Positions 39,939-42,044 of a DNA stretch of 42,044 nt are shown here, piece by piece. Below the pieces are notes generated by a model that had not been told where the DNA came from, ran no database searches, and was given only the letters and a program-made list of their open reading frames with translations. Source of the stretch: an uncultured Ruminococcus sp. (GTDB taxonomy: Bacteria; Bacillota; Clostridia; Oscillospirales; Ruminococcaceae); the NCBI GenBank assembly GCA_900543145.1, contig UQPZ01000016.1, positions 1-42,044 of the forward strand, given 5' to 3'. The position numbers were made by a program, and so were the translations under genes. Numbering within the stretch: the first letter of the stretch is position 1; every line of letters starts with the position of its first letter.

Positions 39939-40772
39939 TTATCTGCCTATACAATCCGCACAAGGTTGATACCCCATGCTTTCGAGATCCTCTTTGCTTG
40001 CACTAGTTACTATTCGCCCTGTTATATGGTAACAGTTTGCCAGATGATATTTAGTGCCGCTCTTTGTTATGTAGTACATCTCTGTATCATTGTTTTGCTG
40101 GGTAATCTGCTTAGTGGTAGTAGTTGACGCAGGTGCTGTCGTTGTAATAGACGTTGTTGTGGTCTGCTTTGTGGTTGTTGTAGCAGTTGACGTTTCTGGT
40201 GCGGCTGTGGTGGCGGTAACAACCGCCGAATCTAAAAGACTGCTGTCCTGATTTACAGTTAAAGCGTTATTATTGCCTTTGCGTAACGCTATTGTGCCTA
40301 AAATTGATGATGTGATGATTATAAAACATACAACAGTTCCAAACGTTGCAGCAACGGCGTATTTTTTTATGCGACGTTTTTTAAGTAGGTTAAAAACAAC
40401 ATACACAAACTCATTTGCTTCGTTTTCGATATGTAAAGTGTCTGATTCGCTATCAAGTTTGTGCCCCATATATATATGTCCAATCTCGTGTAAAAGAGCC
40501 TTTGTGCTGTCACTGTCACTTATGTTGTCACATATAAATATGCGCTTAAATGCCGGGCTGCTATATGTAAAGCACTGCTTTTGCTTTATATCGTTTTCCA
40601 ACGATAAACTTTCAATTAAAAATTCAACGGAATCATCATTAACCAATTTATTAAATTGGATTATTTTATACCCTAGATTGTCTATAATCAACTCTAAGGT
40701 TTGCCTATCAAGTTTTCTTATGTTGTACTCTGTGATAAGAGCGCGTGCGTAATCAGCTACTTTAATATTCAT
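39939..40772 (-). CDS. Membrane-anchored ImmA/IrrE-like metallopeptidase
   Basis: A 277-residue protein in four parts. Residues 1-130 form an ImmA/IrrE-type zinc peptidase domain (HEIGH at 95-99, further acidic ligand in ENEANEF near 117). A basic KKRRIKK is followed by a transmembrane helix (about 137-163). A Thr/Ala-rich stalk spans about 185-228. The C-terminal domain reads YYITKSGTKYHLANCYHITGR and ends CADCIGR (C247, C271, C274, H242, H249). The positive-inside rule places the protease in the cytosol and the Cys/His domain outside. Such proteases cleave phage or ICE repressors; the repressor gene lies just upstream. The membrane link and outer domain are unusual. GGAGGT lies upstream of the ATG. 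Confidence 0.82.
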   Translation of the reverse strand: MNIKVADYARALITEYNIRKLDRQTLELIIDNLGYKIIQFNKLVNDDSVEFLIESLSLENDIKQKQCFTYSSPAFKRIFICDNISDSDSTKALLHEIGHIYMGHKLDSESDTLHIENEANEFVYVVFNLLKKRRIKKYAVAATFGTVVCFIIITSSILGTIALRKGNNNALTVNQDSSLLDSAVVTATTAAPETSTATTTTKQTTTTSITTTAPASTTTTKQITQQNNDTEMYYITKSGTKYHLANCYHITGRIVTSASKEDLESMGYQPCADCIGR

Positions 40773-40863
40773 TATAGTGTACCTCCAAAAATATATTATA
40801 TATTAATTATAAGGTTGTTGGGGGTACATTTGCAATGGTAATTCAAGTCATAAAAACTGTAAA
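40773..40863 (-). promoter_or_regulatory. Repressor-protease intergenic region with possible SD sequestration
   Basis: On the minus strand, GTACC after the repressor gene can pair with GGTAC of the protease gene's GGAGGTAC ribosome binding site. Between them is AT-rich sequence with TATAAT. The pairing could dampen protease translation. Confidence 0.35.
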
Positions 40864-41343
40864 TTATTTCTTGTGTTTTTTTTGTTGGATTTCTCTGTCC
40901 GCTTTTATAGCATTAATTAGATTTTGCTCTGAAACATCTGTTTTTCTATTGATTCCATCATGTGCTATAAGCTGCACCGGATATGTTTTTTCTGGTGTTA
41001 TAGTTTTTGATTCTTGATCTGCTATGCACCTTTCATATTGTATATCCAATGCACTATCCACAGTTTTTTGACCGTACTCATCAAGGGTACGATATTTTTT
41101 TATGTATTCCTTTTCTGCACTGGTTATCTCTAAATTTTCTTCAAGTTTTAAAAAATCTTCAAACAAATAATTAGCGTCACACTTTAAAGCTTTCATTAAA
41201 TTAAACAGATTTTCTTCGCTTGGCGAACTTATATTATTTTCATAGTTACTTATAGTATTCTTTTTTATGTTTGTCATATTCGATAAATTAGCCTGTGTTA
41301 AATTTAATTCAAGCCGTCTTTGCCTAATTTTATCGCCAATCAT
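40864..41343 (-). CDS. CI-type repressor (XRE helix-turn-helix)
   Basis: A 159-residue regulator with an N-terminal XRE helix-turn-helix (about 5-60, RRLELNLTQANLSNMTNIKKNTISNYE). A C-terminal part has the phage-repressor-like TLDEYGQKTVDSALDIQYERC. It has no LexA-type S24 self-cleavage domain, which fits inactivation by a separate ImmA-type protease. ATG 41343 with AAAGGTG 9 nt upstream is preferred to a GTG overlapping that site. It is divergent from the Cro-like gene across an operator region. Confidence 0.85.
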   Translation of the reverse strand: MIGDKIRQRRLELNLTQANLSNMTNIKKNTISNYENNISSPSEENLFNLMKALKCDANYLFEDFLKLEENLEITSAEKEYIKKYRTLDEYGQKTVDSALDIQYERCIADQESKTITPEKTYPVQLIAHDGINRKTDVSEQNLINAIKADREIQQKKHKK

Positions 41344-41368
41344 TGGGCAACACACCTTTCTGTTTTAA

Positions 41369-41397
41369 ATTATAACTTAAAAATGTACAAAAGTCAA
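41369..41397 (-). promoter_or_regulatory. Repressor promoter
   Basis: Minus-strand TTGACT (41392-41397), 17 bp, TATAAT (41369-41374). The -35 touches a plus-strand CAAGATATTTGG half-site similar to the operator at 41513. Confidence 0.75.
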
Positions 41398-41401
41398 GAT
41401 A

Positions 41402-41553
41402 TTTGGATAAAAAACAAAAGAATCCTATAAATTTGTGCAATAGTGCTATAAAATAAATGTGTGATTTGTCGATTTTTTATCCAAAAAAATTGGACAAAAC
41501 AGCTTGACAAATCAAGATTATTGGTATATAATAAAATTACACCAATAATCTTG
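41402..41553. promoter_or_regulatory. Lysogeny-switch operators
   Basis: Two inverted-repeat pairs lie between the divergent genes. TTTGGATAAAAAA (41402-41414) pairs with its exact complement at 41473-41485. CAAGATTATTGGT (41513-41525) pairs with ACCAATAATCTTG (41541-41553), flanking the rightward -10. They are the likely binding sites of the repressor and the Cro-like protein. Confidence 0.7.
41504..41532 (+). promoter_or_regulatory. Early rightward promoter of the element
   Basis: TTGACA (41504-41509), exactly 17 bp, TATAAT (41527-41532). The 13-bp operator arms occupy the spacer and the start region. Confidence 0.85.
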
Positions 41554-41577
41554 GACTTTAAAAAAGGAGGTAAAAAA

Positions 41578-41793
41578 ATGAATGTAATCGTGGAAAATAC
41601 TAAGCGTTTTATTGAAAAAAAAGGACTTAAACAAAAGGCTGTTGCCGAAAGAGCAGGTTATAGTCCTAAAAAGTTTAGCGATATGCTTAATAATCGGTCT
41701 ATTATTAGATCATCTGATATTTTAAAAATATCTAAGGCGTTAGACGTTACACCCAATGACTCATTTGGGCTTTCGGCAAAAAAAGGAGCGTGA
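41578..41793 (+). CDS. Cro-like XRE helix-turn-helix regulator
   Basis: A 71-residue DNA-binding protein with an XRE helix-turn-helix (about 10-60, KGLKQKAVAERAGYSPKKFSDML). It is small and without further domains, as in Cro proteins. ATG 41578 has a perfect AAAGGAGGT 8 nt upstream; an earlier in-frame start would lie before the promoter. It is first gene of the rightward early operon. Confidence 0.82.
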   Translation: MNVIVENTKRFIEKKGLKQKAVAERAGYSPKKFSDMLNNRSIIRSSDILKISKALDVTPNDSFGLSAKKGA

Positions 41794-41797
41794 GCTT

Positions 41798-42010
41798 ATG
41801 CGTCGAGAAAAATTTATTTATAATCTTGATGAGATACCACTGTTTGTTGATGTCAACTTTTTATGCGACATTTTCAAGCTTAAACCAGACACTATACGTA
41901 AAAGCCTCAGAATCGGACGAATCAAAGGCGTAAAAGTAGGTGACAAAGACTGGAGGATTCCAAAAACTGAAATTGAAAGAATCTATAAAATGGAGGAGGT
42001 GACAACATGA
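41798..42010 (+). CDS. Excisionase-like helix-turn-helix protein
   Basis: A 70-residue protein with a winged helix of the MerR/Xis (HTH_17) type: FVDVNFLCDIFKLKPDTIRKSLRIGRIKGVKVGDKDWRIPKTEIERI. These proteins bend attachment-site DNA for excision or act as regulators. ATG 41798 has AAAGGAG 10 nt upstream and starts 5 bases after the preceding stop codon. Confidence 0.75.
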   Translation: MRREKFIYNLDEIPLFVDVNFLCDIFKLKPDTIRKSLRIGRIKGVKVGDKDWRIPKTEIERIYKMEEVTT

Positions 42011-42044
42011 TACCATACGACACACCGATAGACCCAGACGTACA
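42007..42044 (+). CDS. Start of the next early gene of the element (truncated by the edge)
   Basis: An ATG overlaps the preceding TGA (ATGA) with GGAGG 7-8 nt upstream, and the frame stays open to the window edge (MIPYDTPIDPDV...). It is too short to identify. Confidence 0.55.
   Translation, partial: MIPYDTPIDPDV

Noticed and set aside
40090..40215. Short direct repeats resembling a repeat array
   Set aside because: They are repeated Thr codons of the stalk in the ImmA-like protein, not a CRISPR or integration array. No CRISPR array was seen anywhere in the window.

Overview
The window looks like chromosome of an anaerobic, endospore-lineage Firmicute, most likely a Ruminococcus-type member of the Oscillospiraceae. 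The reasons are a moderate-to-low GC content, strong AGGAGG ribosome binding sites, frequent TTG and GTG starts, a rubredoxin, SpoVAD/SpoVAE, a BceRSAB-type peptide-resistance module, an anaerobic-RNR-type glycyl-radical protein, a GH5 lipoprotein and a cell-wall-binding repeat protein. The genus is an inference from gene content; no rRNA is present.

Layout. 74-5360: a sigma factor and a BceRS-BceAB-like two-component/ABC module. 5587-8383: prephenate dehydrogenase, two orphan small proteins and a lone tyrosine recombinase. 8814-13595: thioredoxin/thioredoxin reductase, a GH5 lipoprotein, spoVAD-spoVAE and queH. 13696-18659: nrdR, rubredoxin, ruvC-ruvA-lipoprotein-ruvB, and a Gx-type transporter with a NusG-II protein. 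19146-24642: murA, a HAD phosphatase, a WalJ-type hydrolase, rlmH, a 90-residue NrdD-tail protein and a MATE exporter. 25298-27780: an orphan type IV pilin and an AT-rich LtaS-like transferase. 27865-38251: cysK, a parS site, acyl-ACP thioesterase, phenylacetate-CoA ligase, two tRNA-modification enzymes, a second MATE exporter and a 729-residue cell-wall-binding protein. 38617 to the right edge: the left end of an integrated element in the 3' part of a tRNA-Pro gene, with integrase, a membrane-anchored ImmA-like protease, a CI-type repressor, a divergent Cro-like regulator and an excisionase-like gene. The element runs off the right edge.

Four observations stand out. (1) 7396-7541 is a promoter-inversion switch beside the recombinase. 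Two inverted 19-bp sites sit exactly inside a -35/-10 spacer; flipping would give a perfect TTGACA-17-TATAAT promoter in front of a 66-residue orphan protein. (2) At least eight, probably nine, unrelated genes share an uncommon start-site architecture: a Shine-Dalgarno sequence usually 27-34 nt from the start codon (40 and about 51 nt in two cases), with a hairpin between them that would restore normal spacing. (3) A stand-alone NrdD-type glycyl-radical tail is expressed from a consensus promoter whose spacer is filled by an NrdR box; NrdR itself is encoded in the window. (4) The element's ImmA-type protease carries a transmembrane segment, a Thr-rich stalk and a Cys/His-containing outer domain, suggesting that an external signal could control the lysogeny switch.

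Start codons were chosen by ribosome binding site and family length, so several differ from the longest open frame. Functions are by motif recognition, without database searches.
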